A DNA stretch of 64,000 bases from Deltaproteobacteria bacterium. GTDB lineage: Bacteria; Myxococcota_A; UBA9160; UBA4427. This document shows positions 35,611 through 43,690 of this stretch, piece by piece. The notes under the pieces were generated by a model. It was not told the DNA's origin. It did no database searches and was given only the letters and a program-made list of their open reading frames with translations. The DNA lies in NCBI GenBank assembly GCA_029261855.1, contig JAJDAN010000054.1, positions 1 to 64,000 of the forward strand, given 5' to 3'. Position 1 is the first letter of the stretch. Each line of letters opens with the position of its first letter. The translations under genes were made by a program, and so were the position numbers.

Positions 35611-36434
35611 CCTGCGATCGCGGGGCTTCGGTCGGACTCCACGCTGCGGCATTCCGTGCAGCGATAGCTCGGCCGCTTTGCCGCCTTGTCGCTCGGAGTC
35701 AGGCGGGTGCCCGCCAGGATGTCCATGAAGCCGGTGAAGAAACCATAGTTGTGATCGAGGCTGCCTGCGTGGTGCTCGTTGTGGTGCCAGGCGGAAAGCA
35801 TGAAGCGGCTGTGGGGCGAAGGCATCCAGGGCGGGTCGTAGCCGGCGTGCAGATAGGTGCCGTACAGGAAGTTCATGCTGGCGAAGGTGCCAATGAGCGC
35901 GACGTCGAGGATCGGGAACAGAAACGGGATCCAGATGATCGGCGACGCCTTGATGAACATGTCGACCGGTTGGTCGGCCATCACCCCGAACGGCGTCGGG
36001 TTCGAGTAGCGGTGGTGATGCTTGTGGACCTGCCACAGCCAGTCGTTGCGGTGACAGGCCCAGTGGAACGCCCACTCGAAGATCTCCATGACCAGGAACA
36101 CGCCCACGACGCTGAGCGGAATCGCCCACAGCGGGTATTCGCCGGGAGAGGCGTAGAGCTTGTTGTAGCCGTGGTACGAGAACCAGAACGACAGCGCGAC
36201 GCAGCCCATCACCATGGTCATGGAAAGCGTTCCGTCGAAGATCTCTCCCCGCACCTGCCGGGAACGCGTAGGCTGCATCTGCGTCTTGAAGCGACGGGCG
36301 CGTCCCGCGAAGCGTGAGCGCTGCAACAGCAGGTAGAGCCCGCCGCAGATCAGGAAGTACCAGCTGAGACCGATTGCCGCGAGCACCGGCCAGAGCAGGT
36401 AGAAGGGAAGCCCGGCGAAGAGATCGAGAAGCAT
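35607..36434 (-). CDS. Sterol desaturase / fatty acid hydroxylase family membrane protein
   Basis: 275 residues from the ATG at 36434. Hydrophobic helices at the N-terminus (FAGLPFYLLWPVLAAIGLSWYFLI) and middle (MTMVMGCVALSFWF, LSVVGVFLVMEIF) alternate with the di-iron His motifs: FHWACHRNDWLWQVHKHHHR and, near the C-terminus, SAWHHNEHHAGSLDHNYGFF. This is the ERG3/C-4 methyl sterol oxidase / alkylglycerol monooxygenase-type fold, an integral membrane non-haem di-iron oxygenase. The substrate could be a sterol, carotenoid or fatty chain. It converges with the P450 through repeat copy C. Confidence 0.9.
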   Translation of the reverse strand: MLLDLFAGLPFYLLWPVLAAIGLSWYFLICGGLYLLLQRSRFAGRARRFKTQMQPTRSRQVRGEIFDGTLSMTMVMGCVALSFWFSYHGYNKLYASPGEYPLWAIPLSVVGVFLVMEIFEWAFHWACHRNDWLWQVHKHHHRYSNPTPFGVMADQPVDMFIKASPIIWIPFLFPILDVALIGTFASMNFLYGTYLHAGYDPPWMPSPHSRFMLSAWHHNEHHAGSLDHNYGFFTGFMDILAGTRLTPSDKAAKRPSYRCTECRSVESDRSPAIAG

Positions 36435-36581
36435 CCGGCGATCGTAGCCAGCTGGGCGAGAAGGGGTACGGGGGCGCCCCGCCCCATCGCCCTGCAATCA
36501 CCTCCCTGCGCAGCGACTTCCCTGCATCGCGCCGGTGTGGATGGCCCGGTAGTCTCGCCCGGCAACCCGGGAGGCAGCGAC

Positions 36582-36929
36582 ATGTCGATTCTCTTCAGCC
36601 GATCGCGCGGGCCAGCCGCCGCACTGATTCTCGTATTCGGAGCACTCAGCGCGGGGTCGTTGGGCTGCTTCAACGAGGGCCGGACCACCACCATCGTCTC
36701 GGCGACGCGCTTCGAGGTGACCACGGGCAGCGTGGTGCTCGGCGCCCGGCAGCTGCTCGTCGACACGGCGAACGGCGACGTCTGGATCCTCGAAGGCGAC
36801 CGCGCACCCGGCGCGCAATGGGTGCTGCTGGCGCGCGGGCCCGACGACGCCCGCGAGCCCGAGACCGCGACCGTGCAGGTTCCCATCGGCGAGGCGGACG
36901 AGCTCTCGGACAAGCTCCGGGACGAATAG
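36582..36929 (+). CDS. Small hypothetical lipoprotein
   Basis: 115 residues from the ATG at 36582 with GGGAGG upstream. The signal peptide ends in a lipobox (GALSAGSLGC, Cys about 28). The mature part is short and beta-rich (TTIVSATRFEVTTGSVVLGARQLLVDTANGDVWILEG), ending in a charged tail. The single repeat-like unit LLVDTANGDVWILEG resembles one propeller blade. No known family was recognised. Its stop codon lies in the inverted second repeat module. The divergent gene is the hydroxylase. Confidence 0.65.
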   Translation: MSILFSRSRGPAAALILVFGALSAGSLGCFNEGRTTTIVSATRFEVTTGSVVLGARQLLVDTANGDVWILEGDRAPGAQWVLLARGPDDAREPETATVQVPIGEADELSDKLRDE

Positions 36930-36961
36930 CTGCGGTCTGACGACCTTTGCGTCGTCGCCTG
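36926..36961. repeat. Inverted copy of repeat module 2 at a convergent junction (copy D)
   Basis: The reverse complement contains GCGACGACGCAAAGGTCGTC followed by AGACCGCAGCTA, matching 8385-8419 at all but two positions of about 35. The TAG stop of the small lipoprotein gene is part of it. The flanking CTCCAAGACGACGCTTTGG (36965-36983) is reminiscent of the CCAAGAC hairpin of module 1. The junction is again between convergent genes. Confidence 0.75.
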
Positions 36962-37008
36962 GTTCTCCAAGACGACGCTTTGGGCCAGGGGCCTGGGAAG
37001 CTCGCGGA

Positions 37009-37284
37009 TCAGCCGCCCGCCACCGCGGGGGATACGTCGATTTCCTGGCCTTCCAGCAGCACCGTCTGGGAGCGCTCAGGCAGGTGTCGCGAGCTTCGCC
37101 CGTCTATGAAGACGTGCACCCGCCGCGACACGTCGTCGTCCTCGATCATCATCGACTCGAGCTCGGGCCAGCGTTCGACCATACAATCGACGAGGTCGCG
37201 CACCGTCGCGCCGGGCTCGATGGGCAGCTCGGCGAAGCGTCCCCCGACGATGGGACGCAGGGTCGCATAGACCTTCACACGCAT
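37009..37284 (-). CDS. MoaD/ThiS family small protein
   Basis: 91 residues from the ATG at 37284 with GAGGCGA upstream. It has the ubiquitin-like beta-grasp pattern MRVKVYATLRPIVGGRF...VRDLVDCMVERWPELESMMI...VHVFIDGR, ending in the Gly-Gly needed for thiocarboxylation (SPAVAGG). MoaD delivers sulfur for molybdopterin. Small MoaD-like genes commonly accompany tungsten aldehyde oxidoreductases, and here the AOR gene lies 71 nt upstream in the same direction. A dedicated tungstopterin-synthesis or sulfur-carrier role for that enzyme is therefore likely. Confidence 0.87.
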   Translation of the reverse strand: MRVKVYATLRPIVGGRFAELPIEPGATVRDLVDCMVERWPELESMMIEDDDVSRRVHVFIDGRSSRHLPERSQTVLLEGQEIDVSPAVAGG

Positions 37285-37355
37285 ACCGACTCGCCTCTAC
37301 TCGAACGCGTCTGCGGCTCAGTCAGTCGATGCGCGAAGCGCTCTCGACCTGCGGT

Positions 37356-39170
37356 TCACGGAATCTGCATCGCGTCGAGCTTCGTCTTCGGGACGACGCC
37401 GTTCTCCCAGCCTCGCTCGGCGTAGTACTCCGCGAGCATCGGCTCGAGCTCGCAGACGTGGCCCTTCGATCCGGCCGAGTCCGAGGGCTCTTCGAGGTAG
37501 CGCTTCGGCAGCGTGTCGCTGCCGGCACCGAAGCCCGCCAGGTTGTTGAAGTAACGCTCGAGGTTGTAGACCCGTTCGCCCGCTTCCATCACGTCGTCTG
37601 CGCTCATGGGTCGTCCCATGGCCACCGAGTACTGCTTGGCGTACTCCTCTGCGCCTTCGGCGAAGGCGCTGAACTTGCAGAGGTCCATGCTGTCACCGAA
37701 GGCGTGCAGGTCCTGGAAGGTCTTGAGCAGCAGGCCCTTGCCCTTCCATTCGAGCGGGTCGGCCTCGATCGGCACGACCCCCAGTTCGGCGGCGGCCACG
37801 TAGCCGCGCAGGTGACAGGCGCCGCGGTTGCTGGTCGCGTAGCCGAGGCCCATGCCCTTCATGCCGCGCGGATCGTAGGCGGGCACCGCCTGCCCCTTCG
37901 CCACCATCGCGATCTCCGGGTGTCCGAGCTTGGCCGCCGCCAGTGCGGGGCCCTCCGCCAGCAGGTCGCCGACCCCTTTGCGCGCCGCCAGGTCTTCGGT
38001 CATCTGCACCATGCTCAGGGTGTCGCCCCAGGCGAGACCCGGGCCATCGACCCAGCCTCGCTCTGTGGCCTCCATGTACATCGACAGCACGTTCCCCAGC
38101 TCGATGGGGTCGAGGCCCAGGTCGTTGCACTGGTCGATCAGCTTGGCGATGGACCCGAGGTCGTCGTTGTCGCAGTTGGCACCCAGGGACCAGGCCGGCT
38201 CGTACTCGACGCTCTCCATCTTCAGGCCCTTCCACGGGCCCTCCTTCACCTCGACCTCCTTCTTGCACGCGACCGGACAGGCGTGACAAGTCGGGTTTCC
38301 GGTGAGGATCGTGTCGACGACGGTCTCGCCGCTGATGGCTTCGGCGCGGTCACCGAACGACGTGCTCTGGCTGTTGCGCGTGCCGAGGGCGCCGATGCGG
38401 TTGGTGATGTTGGTGATGACGTTGGTGCCGTAGACCGACAGGCCGCCCTTCTTGGGGCTCGTGATGTTGGCCTCGTCGCGGATCATGTCGAGGGTCTCGC
38501 GACGGACCTGCTTCCAGGCGGCGGGATCGCTCACCACGCTCTTCTTGTGGCTTGCGGCGATGACGATGGCCTTCAGCTTCTTGACGCCGCCGATGGCGCC
38601 CGTGCCGCCTCGCCCGAAGGCGCGGTCGTCTTCGTTCACCCAGGCGGCGAAGCGGGACAGGTTCTCGCCGGCGGGGCCGATGGCGTTGACCGAGACGTCC
38701 TTGCCGCCGTGGCGTTCCTTCAGGATGCGGACGGTCTCGTGGATCCCGAGCCCCCAGACATCCGAGGCGTCGTGGAAGGACAGCTTGCCCTCTTCGACCA
38801 GCACATAGGTGGGTGCGTCCGCCGCTCCCTCGAAGACCAGACCGTCGAAGCCGGCCCAGCGCAGACGGGCTCCCGTCCAGCCTCCCTGATGGCTGTCGGT
38901 CACGGTGCCGGTGAGGGGAGACTTCGTCACACAGGCCCAGCGGCCGCTCATGCTGGCCTCGCTGCCCGTGAGGGGGCCGTTCAGGAAGCAGAGGAGATTG
39001 TCGGCAGACAGTGGCTCGACGTCGGGGCCGTTCTCGAGCACGTACCGCACGCCGAGGCCGCGGGCGCCGACGTACTTCTCGACCCAGTCCTTCGGGGCGG
39101 GCTTCATCTCCCAGCTGCGCTTGGCAAGGTCGATGTGCGCAATCGCTTCACCGAATCGATCGAGCTGCAT
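37356..39170 (-). CDS. Tungsten-containing aldehyde:ferredoxin oxidoreductase family protein
   Basis: 604 residues from the ATG at 39170 with AGGAGAG upstream. AOR landmarks: YVGARGLGVRYVLENGPDVEPLSADN and LLCFLNGPLTGSEASMSGRWACVTKSPLTGTVTDSHQGG in the N-terminal pterin-binding domain; the [4Fe-4S] cysteines CHACPVACKKEV near 306 with the last ligand in SMDLCKFSAF; and EYEPAWSLGANC, RGMKGMGLGYATSNRGACH. The family uses W-bispterin plus one iron-sulfur cluster to oxidise aldehydes or reduce acids with ferredoxin. Most studied members are anaerobic, so its place among oxygenases is notable. It forms an operon with the MoaD-like gene. Confidence 0.92.
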   Translation of the reverse strand: MQLDRFGEAIAHIDLAKRSWEMKPAPKDWVEKYVGARGLGVRYVLENGPDVEPLSADNLLCFLNGPLTGSEASMSGRWACVTKSPLTGTVTDSHQGGWTGARLRWAGFDGLVFEGAADAPTYVLVEEGKLSFHDASDVWGLGIHETVRILKERHGGKDVSVNAIGPAGENLSRFAAWVNEDDRAFGRGGTGAIGGVKKLKAIVIAASHKKSVVSDPAAWKQVRRETLDMIRDEANITSPKKGGLSVYGTNVITNITNRIGALGTRNSQSTSFGDRAEAISGETVVDTILTGNPTCHACPVACKKEVEVKEGPWKGLKMESVEYEPAWSLGANCDNDDLGSIAKLIDQCNDLGLDPIELGNVLSMYMEATERGWVDGPGLAWGDTLSMVQMTEDLAARKGVGDLLAEGPALAAAKLGHPEIAMVAKGQAVPAYDPRGMKGMGLGYATSNRGACHLRGYVAAAELGVVPIEADPLEWKGKGLLLKTFQDLHAFGDSMDLCKFSAFAEGAEEYAKQYSVAMGRPMSADDVMEAGERVYNLERYFNNLAGFGAGSDTLPKRYLEEPSDSAGSKGHVCELEPMLAEYYAERGWENGVVPKTKLDAMQIP

Positions 39171-39300
39171 GGCGGCTCTCCTGTCTTGAGGCCCAGGCTT
39201 CGTCCAGAAGCCGGAATGTACCACGGCGGGTCCCGGGGCAATGTCTCGGATGCGCCGCGCCCGTCTGCGGGGCATCATCCCGGTCCCAGCCGGAGGCGTC

Positions 39301-39543
39301 ATGGATTTCGAGAATGCAGTGGTGGTGTCGAGCTTTCCGAACCAGGAGACCGCCGAGGCGGCGGTCTCGCTGCTGAAGTCCGAGGGAGTGGACGCGGTCA
39401 TCGGCGCCGATGGCGCCGGCGGCGAGCTCCCCAATCTCGAGCTCGCCCGGGGCGTCCGGGTCCTGGTCCAGTCCGAGAACGCGGAGTTCGCCCGCGCCCT
39501 CCTCGAGCAGGGGGCGAACGACGACGACGGAAGCGACGCCTGA
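39301..39543 (+). CDS. DUF2007-type small signal-transducing protein
   Basis: 80 residues from the ATG at 39301 with GGAGG upstream. The pattern VVVSSFPNQETAEAAVSLLKSEGVDAVIGADGAGGELPNLELARGVRVLVQSENAEFARALLEQ is the ferredoxin-like fold of DUF2007, often annotated as a putative PII-like or prokaryotic signalling protein. No catalytic residue is apparent. The gene sits alone, converging with apt and divergent from the aldehyde oxidoreductase. Its function is not established. Confidence 0.82.
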   Translation: MDFENAVVVSSFPNQETAEAAVSLLKSEGVDAVIGADGAGGELPNLELARGVRVLVQSENAEFARALLEQGANDDDGSDA

Positions 39544-39556
39544 ACGCGGTCTTGGG

Positions 39557-40087
39557 TCAGTCGAGGTAGCGGATCACGGCGTGGCAGGGGTCCACGCCCA
39601 GGGCTTTGCGACCCTCGAGGAAGCACAGCTCGACCAGGAACGCGCAGCCCACGACGGTGGCACCCGTCTGCCGCACGAGGTCGACCGTCGCCACGGCAGT
39701 ACCGCCGGTCGCGATCAGGTCGTCGACCACCAGCGCCCGCCCACCCGGCGCGAGCGCATCGGCGTGGATCTCGACCTGGTCCGTCCCGTACTCGAGCTCA
39801 TAGCTGGCAGACAGGGTCTGATGGGGCAGTTTTCCGGGCTTGCGTACCGGGACGAAGCCGACGCCCAGCTCGATCGCAACCGGCGCGCCGAGGATGAAGC
39901 CGCGGGCTTCGGTTCCCACCACGCAGTCGATGCGATCCCCACGGAAGGGCTCGGCCATGGCCTGCACGGCGAGCCGCAAGGACGCCGCGTGCGCGAACAA
40001 GGGGGTCAGGTCGCGAAACAGGATCCCCGGTTTGGGGAAATCCGGAATGTCGCGAACGTACTTCCGCAGCTCGGCCTCGACGTCCAT
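39557..40087 (-). CDS. apt: Adenine phosphoribosyltransferase
   Basis: 176 residues, the normal Apt length. N-terminal LRKYVRDIPDFPKPGILFRDLTPLF is characteristic of Apt, as is VVGTEARGFILGAPVAIELGVGFVPVRKPGKLPHQT. The PRPP-binding loop is ALVVDDLIATGGTAVATVDLVR. The enzyme converts adenine and PRPP to AMP in purine salvage, in the cytosol. GAGGAG lies upstream of the ATG at 40087; an in-frame ATG at 40126 is less likely. The upstream M23 peptidase gene is co-directional, about 100 nt away, and DUF2007 converges. Confidence 0.95.
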   Translation of the reverse strand: MDVEAELRKYVRDIPDFPKPGILFRDLTPLFAHAASLRLAVQAMAEPFRGDRIDCVVGTEARGFILGAPVAIELGVGFVPVRKPGKLPHQTLSASYELEYGTDQVEIHADALAPGGRALVVDDLIATGGTAVATVDLVRQTGATVVGCAFLVELCFLEGRKALGVDPCHAVIRYLD

Positions 40088-40162
40088 CCAGTGCACTCCT
40101 CGCTCGCCGTCAGACTCGCAACCCACTTCGAAGCAACGCCTCGAGGCTGTCGAGCTCGAGGC

Positions 40163-40188
40163 GCCGAAACTCAGGGCCGAAACTCAGG
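40163..40188. repeat. 13-nt tandem duplication spanning the M23 peptidase stop codon
   Basis: GCCGAAACTCAGG occurs at 40163-40175 and again at 40176-40188. The TGA stop of the minus-strand peptidase gene (40186-40184) is in one copy, and the other copy carries the same TGA out of frame. A recent slippage duplication is likely. Confidence 0.85.
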
Positions 40189-41041
40189 GAAGGTAGAGCA
40201 TCGGGTCGCGCGGGCTCGTGCGTCGTCGAATTTCGAAGTGGAGGTGCGGACCGGTCGAGCGTCCGGTGCTGCCCACGAGCGCCACGCGATCGCCCTTCTC
40301 GACGAACTGCCCCTTCCTCACGAGGATCTTGCTCGCGTGGGCGTACACCGTGCGGTAGTCGCCCGCGTGCTTGATGACGACGACCTTGCCGTAGTCGCCC
40401 AGCCGTCCGGAGTGGATCACCCGTCCCGACTCTGCGGCGCGGATCGGCGCGCCCTGGCGCGCACCCAGGTCGATGCCTTCGTGCGGACGCCCGCGACGAG
40501 TGCCATAGCGCGAGGTCAGCTTCGCCCGCAGAGGCCAGGCGAACTCGAGATTCGACGTACGCCGCACGTCCAGCCGCGCCAGTCGGCGGGCCTCCGATGC
40601 CTGGGTCGGACGACGCGGCGCGGCGCTGACCGCCGGCTTCCCCGCCTGGGGCCCACCGCGAGGCTCGGTGATTGCCTGACGCGGAATCCACAGCCGCGTG
40701 CCCGGCCGGATGGTCGTGACGTCGTCGATGCGATTGGCCTTGACGAGAACCGACGAAGCCACGCCGTAGCGCAGGCCGATCCGGTACAGGTTCTCACCCG
40801 GCTCGACCCGGTGATAGAAGCCCGAGGTCTGCCCGGACGAACAGCCCACCGCGAACACCGCGACCACGACGGCCAGGCTCACACCCACGAGAGCACGGAC
40901 GCGGAGGATCCTGCCGCGTCCGATCGGACCCGTGGAACCGGACACGCTGCGCTGGCGATAGGCGGATTTCACTGGGCGCGGGTCCCTGCTCCTGTGACGG
41001 GCCCCTTGGCGGCGGCCTTCGACGGTCTCATCGGCACTCAT
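40184..41041 (-). CDS. LysM/M23 peptidoglycan-binding lipoprotein (NlpD/EnvC-like)
   Basis: 285 residues from the ATG at 41041. The hydrophobic segment VSLAVVVAVFAVGCSS carries a lipobox-like Cys near 67, unusually far from this start; a GTG at 40972 would shorten the N-region but also lacks a ribosome site. A LysM domain follows (YHRVEPGENLYRIGLRYGVASSVLVKANRIDD...LWIPR), then an M23 domain: TSRYGTRRGRPHEGIDLGARQGAPIRAAESGRV, YAHASKILV and GPHLHFEIRRR. His and Asp metal ligands are present, so it may be an active endopeptidase or an amidase activator. A CRP-type site lies about 130 nt upstream. Confidence 0.87.
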   Translation of the reverse strand: MSADETVEGRRQGARHRSRDPRPVKSAYRQRSVSGSTGPIGRGRILRVRALVGVSLAVVVAVFAVGCSSGQTSGFYHRVEPGENLYRIGLRYGVASSVLVKANRIDDVTTIRPGTRLWIPRQAITEPRGGPQAGKPAVSAAPRRPTQASEARRLARLDVRRTSNLEFAWPLRAKLTSRYGTRRGRPHEGIDLGARQGAPIRAAESGRVIHSGRLGDYGKVVVIKHAGDYRTVYAHASKILVRKGQFVEKGDRVALVGSTGRSTGPHLHFEIRRRTSPRDPMLYLP

Positions 41042-41164
41042 CGGCGAGATCCGGTCGCGGTGTGACCGGCGCAAGCGAGGGCGCTCAGGGAGGGGGAAGT
41101 GGGACCTTAGCACCGCGGACCCCGGCCCCGCAGACCCGCGGGGTTTCCCGCCCGCGCGACGGGA

Positions 41165-41180
41165 TGTGATCCCTGTCACA
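41165..41180. promoter_or_regulatory. CRP-type operator TGTGA-N6-TCACA
   Basis: TGTGATCCCTGTCACA is a full match to both CRP half-sites with the canonical six-base spacer. It is centred 100 nt before the ATG of the FG-GAP/FN3 protein at 41273 and 131 nt before the divergent LysM/M23 gene. Its core differs from the site at 52411 by a single base. Confidence 0.6.
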
Positions 41181-41272
41181 GCGCATCGAGCCAGTCCTTC
41201 CGAATCCACCCACACGTCGGGGATGGGAATCCCGGCGTCGGCCAGCCGGCCGCAAACGTGGGGACGTACTGC

Positions 41273-42352
41273 ATGACCCTGGGACGAGCCGTTCGAATCG
41301 CCTTCTTCGTGGTGGGAGTGGTCACCGTCGGAACGCTGCTGTCGGGAACCGCAGTGGCCCAGGTGCTCATCAAGGACACCACGGCGCGCTTCGATTGGCA
41401 GCCCGCCAGCGGCAACGTCGAGTTCTACGAGGTCTGGGTCTCGCGTTCGAGTCGCGAGGGACACTACGAGATCGAGCAGACCGTCACGGTCCCCTACGCC
41501 TTCATCGACGCCGGCCTCGGCGAGGTCGTTCGGATCCGGGTACGCGCGGGGAATTCGACGGTCTTCGGCCCGATGTCGCCGCCTTCGGACGCGGTCCGCC
41601 TCGGTTTGCCCACGGAACTTCCGGTCGTCGGGACGCTGGGCGTCATCAACGGACGCGCTGCGGGCAGCGACACCGGCGACGTCTTCTACGCAGACCCCGA
41701 AACGGACTCGGTCTGGCGCTTCTCGACGCTCGATCCCAGCGCGGATTCGGTCGAGATCGGAAGCGAGTCCGACCCGGGCTGGAAGATCGGCGCCAGTGGC
41801 GACTTCGACGGTGACGGTGCATCGGATCTCTTCTGGCACCACACGAACGGCGCGACCCGCATCTGGTACATCGACGGCACCAGCTACGAGGAAGAGCCGG
41901 GCCCGCTCTGCCCGGGTCCGCTCTGGGTCGTAGAAACGACGGGTGACTTCGACGGCAACGGTCAGGACGATCTGTTCTGGCGCGAGCCTGCGGGCCCCAC
42001 CCTCGCCTGGCTGCGCACCGGAGTCGACTTCGGGCTCGTCTACTTCCCGCCCGTCTCGAGCGCGGTCTGGGAACTGCTCTCCGTGGGCGACTTCGACGGA
42101 GACGGCTTCGACGACCTGTTCTGGCGCAACTTGAACACCACCGACACCGCCGTCTGGTTCACCGCCAACGACCCCTACAACGGCCTCTATGCCCAGGTCC
42201 GGGCGTCGAAGAAGCGGTCTCTGCTGTGGGAAGTCTTCGAGAGCCGCGACGAAGACAACGACGGCATCGAGGATGTCCACTGGCGTGTGCGCAACAGCCA
42301 CGATGTCAGCGAGTGGTGGTACATGGACGGAGAGAACGTCCGCACCGACTGA
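41273..42352 (+). CDS. Secreted FN3-like/FG-GAP protein
   Basis: 359 residues from the ATG at 41273. The signal peptide is MTLGRAVRIAFFVVGVVTVGTLLSGTAVAQ. A fibronectin-III-like domain (TARFDWQPASGNVEFYEVWVSRSS...RIRVRAGNSTVFGPMSPPSDAVRL) closely parallels the N-terminal domain of the 47537 protein. FG-GAP-type calcium loops follow: GDFDGDGASDLFWHH, GDFDGNGQDDLFWRE, GDFDGDGFDDLFWRN, and DEDNDGIEDVHWR. The DLFWR pattern is a distinct VCBS subtype. It is probably exposed on the surface. The CRP-type site at 41165 lies upstream. Confidence 0.8.
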   Translation: MTLGRAVRIAFFVVGVVTVGTLLSGTAVAQVLIKDTTARFDWQPASGNVEFYEVWVSRSSREGHYEIEQTVTVPYAFIDAGLGEVVRIRVRAGNSTVFGPMSPPSDAVRLGLPTELPVVGTLGVINGRAAGSDTGDVFYADPETDSVWRFSTLDPSADSVEIGSESDPGWKIGASGDFDGDGASDLFWHHTNGATRIWYIDGTSYEEEPGPLCPGPLWVVETTGDFDGNGQDDLFWREPAGPTLAWLRTGVDFGLVYFPPVSSAVWELLSVGDFDGDGFDDLFWRNLNTTDTAVWFTANDPYNGLYAQVRASKKRSLLWEVFESRDEDNDGIEDVHWRVRNSHDVSEWWYMDGENVRTD

Positions 42353-42408
42353 CCCGGCCCCGCACGCGGCGCCGCCGACCCCTCGGGCCGATCCCTCCAG
42401 CCGACGCC

Positions 42409-43620
42409 TCAAGCCGAAAAGGCGCTCCGGATCTCCTCGCAAAGGTCCGGGTGTTCGACCAGATCGAGCACCGTGAGCGCCAGGGCCCGCGCAGCCTCGA
42501 GCAGCCCTTCCCGGCCGGCGGGGCTCGAAGTGGCCTCGGCGAACGCCCGGGTGTGAAGCTGCAGCCCGGCGCCGTCCCGGCCCGGGTCGTGAATCGGGAA
42601 GTTGGGGTGGATGGTCGGAACGACTCGTGACACGTGGGTAATGTCGCTCGACCCGATCGCGTCCGTCGGAGCGTGCGCGGTCTCCTCCAGGCCGAGGGAA
42701 TCGAGCTGTCGGCGGTAGCTGTCGGCGAGCGGGAGGTTCGCCTTCATGGCGGGGGACGCCCCGCTCTCATCGAGCAGCTCGAGCCGCGTGCCCGTGCTTT
42801 CCGCCGCTCCGCGCGCGCAGGCGAGCACTCGCTCGACGGCGTCTGCGAGCACTGCATCGTCCAGGGCGCGTACCCAGACCCGGGCCGCCGCACGTTCCGG
42901 GATGATGTTCGGCGCCTGTCCGCCGTCGGACACGATTGCGTGGACGCGGACCTCGCGCGGCAGCTGCTGGCGCAGCAATCCCAGCGAAACGAAGAACGCG
43001 ATGACGCCGTCGAGGGCGTTGATGCCCCGTTCCGGGTATGCGGCGGCGTGCGACGCGCGGCCGTGGAAGACCGGCTCGAACTTGCGGTTGCCCAGGAACA
43101 ATCGGTGGGCGCGCCGCATGTCCGAAGCGTGGGCCATCATGGCCACGTCGAACTCCCCGAAGACGCCTGCCTCGACGAGTCGCCGCTTCCCGACGCCGGT
43201 TTCCTCGGCCGGGCAGCCGACCACGGCGATGCGTGCCGCCTCGGGCGGGAGCACCTGGGCCAGAGCCGCAGCTGCCAACAGACTCGCGGGTCCCGACAGA
43301 TTGTGGCCACAGGCGTGGCCGATCTCGGGTAGCGCGTCCATCTCAGCGAGAAGCGCGACTTGCACCGGCGCACCCGGATCGCCGAGGCTCGCCACGAACG
43401 CGGTCTCCATTCCCGCGACGCGCTCGACGATCGCGAAGTTGCGACTGCCGAGATAGGCGCGGTAGCGATCGCTCGTCTGGTGCTCTTCGAGGGACAGCTC
43501 GGGATGGGCGCCCATCCAGTCCGACAAAGCGAGGGCCTCTCCGGCGAGGGACTCCATCGCCGCCAGCAGGCACGCGCGTCGCTTGTCGGAGCCGCCCGGC
43601 ATGGGGGTCCAATCGACCAT
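42409..43620 (-). CDS. M20 family amidohydrolase / aminoacylase
   Basis: 403 residues from the ATG at 43620 (start uncertain: a longer frame and a later ATG at 43603 exist, none with a strong ribosome site). M20D pattern: ALSDWMGAHPELSLEEHQTSDRYRAYL, VALLAEMDALPEIGHACGHNLSG with metal-binding His/Cys, GCPAEETGVGKRRLVEAG with catalytic Glu, VFHGRASHAAAYPERGINALDG, and DIGSSDITHVSRVVPTIHP near the end. Members hydrolyse N-acyl or carbamoyl amino acids, p-aminobenzoyl-glutamate or small peptides. It is cytosolic, and divergent from the CehA-like gene. Confidence 0.88.
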   Translation of the reverse strand: MVDWTPMPGGSDKRRACLLAAMESLAGEALALSDWMGAHPELSLEEHQTSDRYRAYLGSRNFAIVERVAGMETAFVASLGDPGAPVQVALLAEMDALPEIGHACGHNLSGPASLLAAAALAQVLPPEAARIAVVGCPAEETGVGKRRLVEAGVFGEFDVAMMAHASDMRRAHRLFLGNRKFEPVFHGRASHAAAYPERGINALDGVIAFFVSLGLLRQQLPREVRVHAIVSDGGQAPNIIPERAAARVWVRALDDAVLADAVERVLACARGAAESTGTRLELLDESGASPAMKANLPLADSYRRQLDSLGLEETAHAPTDAIGSSDITHVSRVVPTIHPNFPIHDPGRDGAGLQLHTRAFAEATSSPAGREGLLEAARALALTVLDLVEHPDLCEEIRSAFSA

Positions 43621-43690
43621 TCCGGACGCCCGCTGTACCCCGAGTGCGGCTACCGTCGCCTGAAGGCAACGCCAAGGACGGGACGTCTCC

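Noticed and set aside
41042-42442. Long upstream extension of the LysM/M23 gene
   Set aside because: It crosses the divergent FG-GAP gene and the extension is low-complexity Arg/Gly sequence; a start at 41041 gives a normal lipoprotein.
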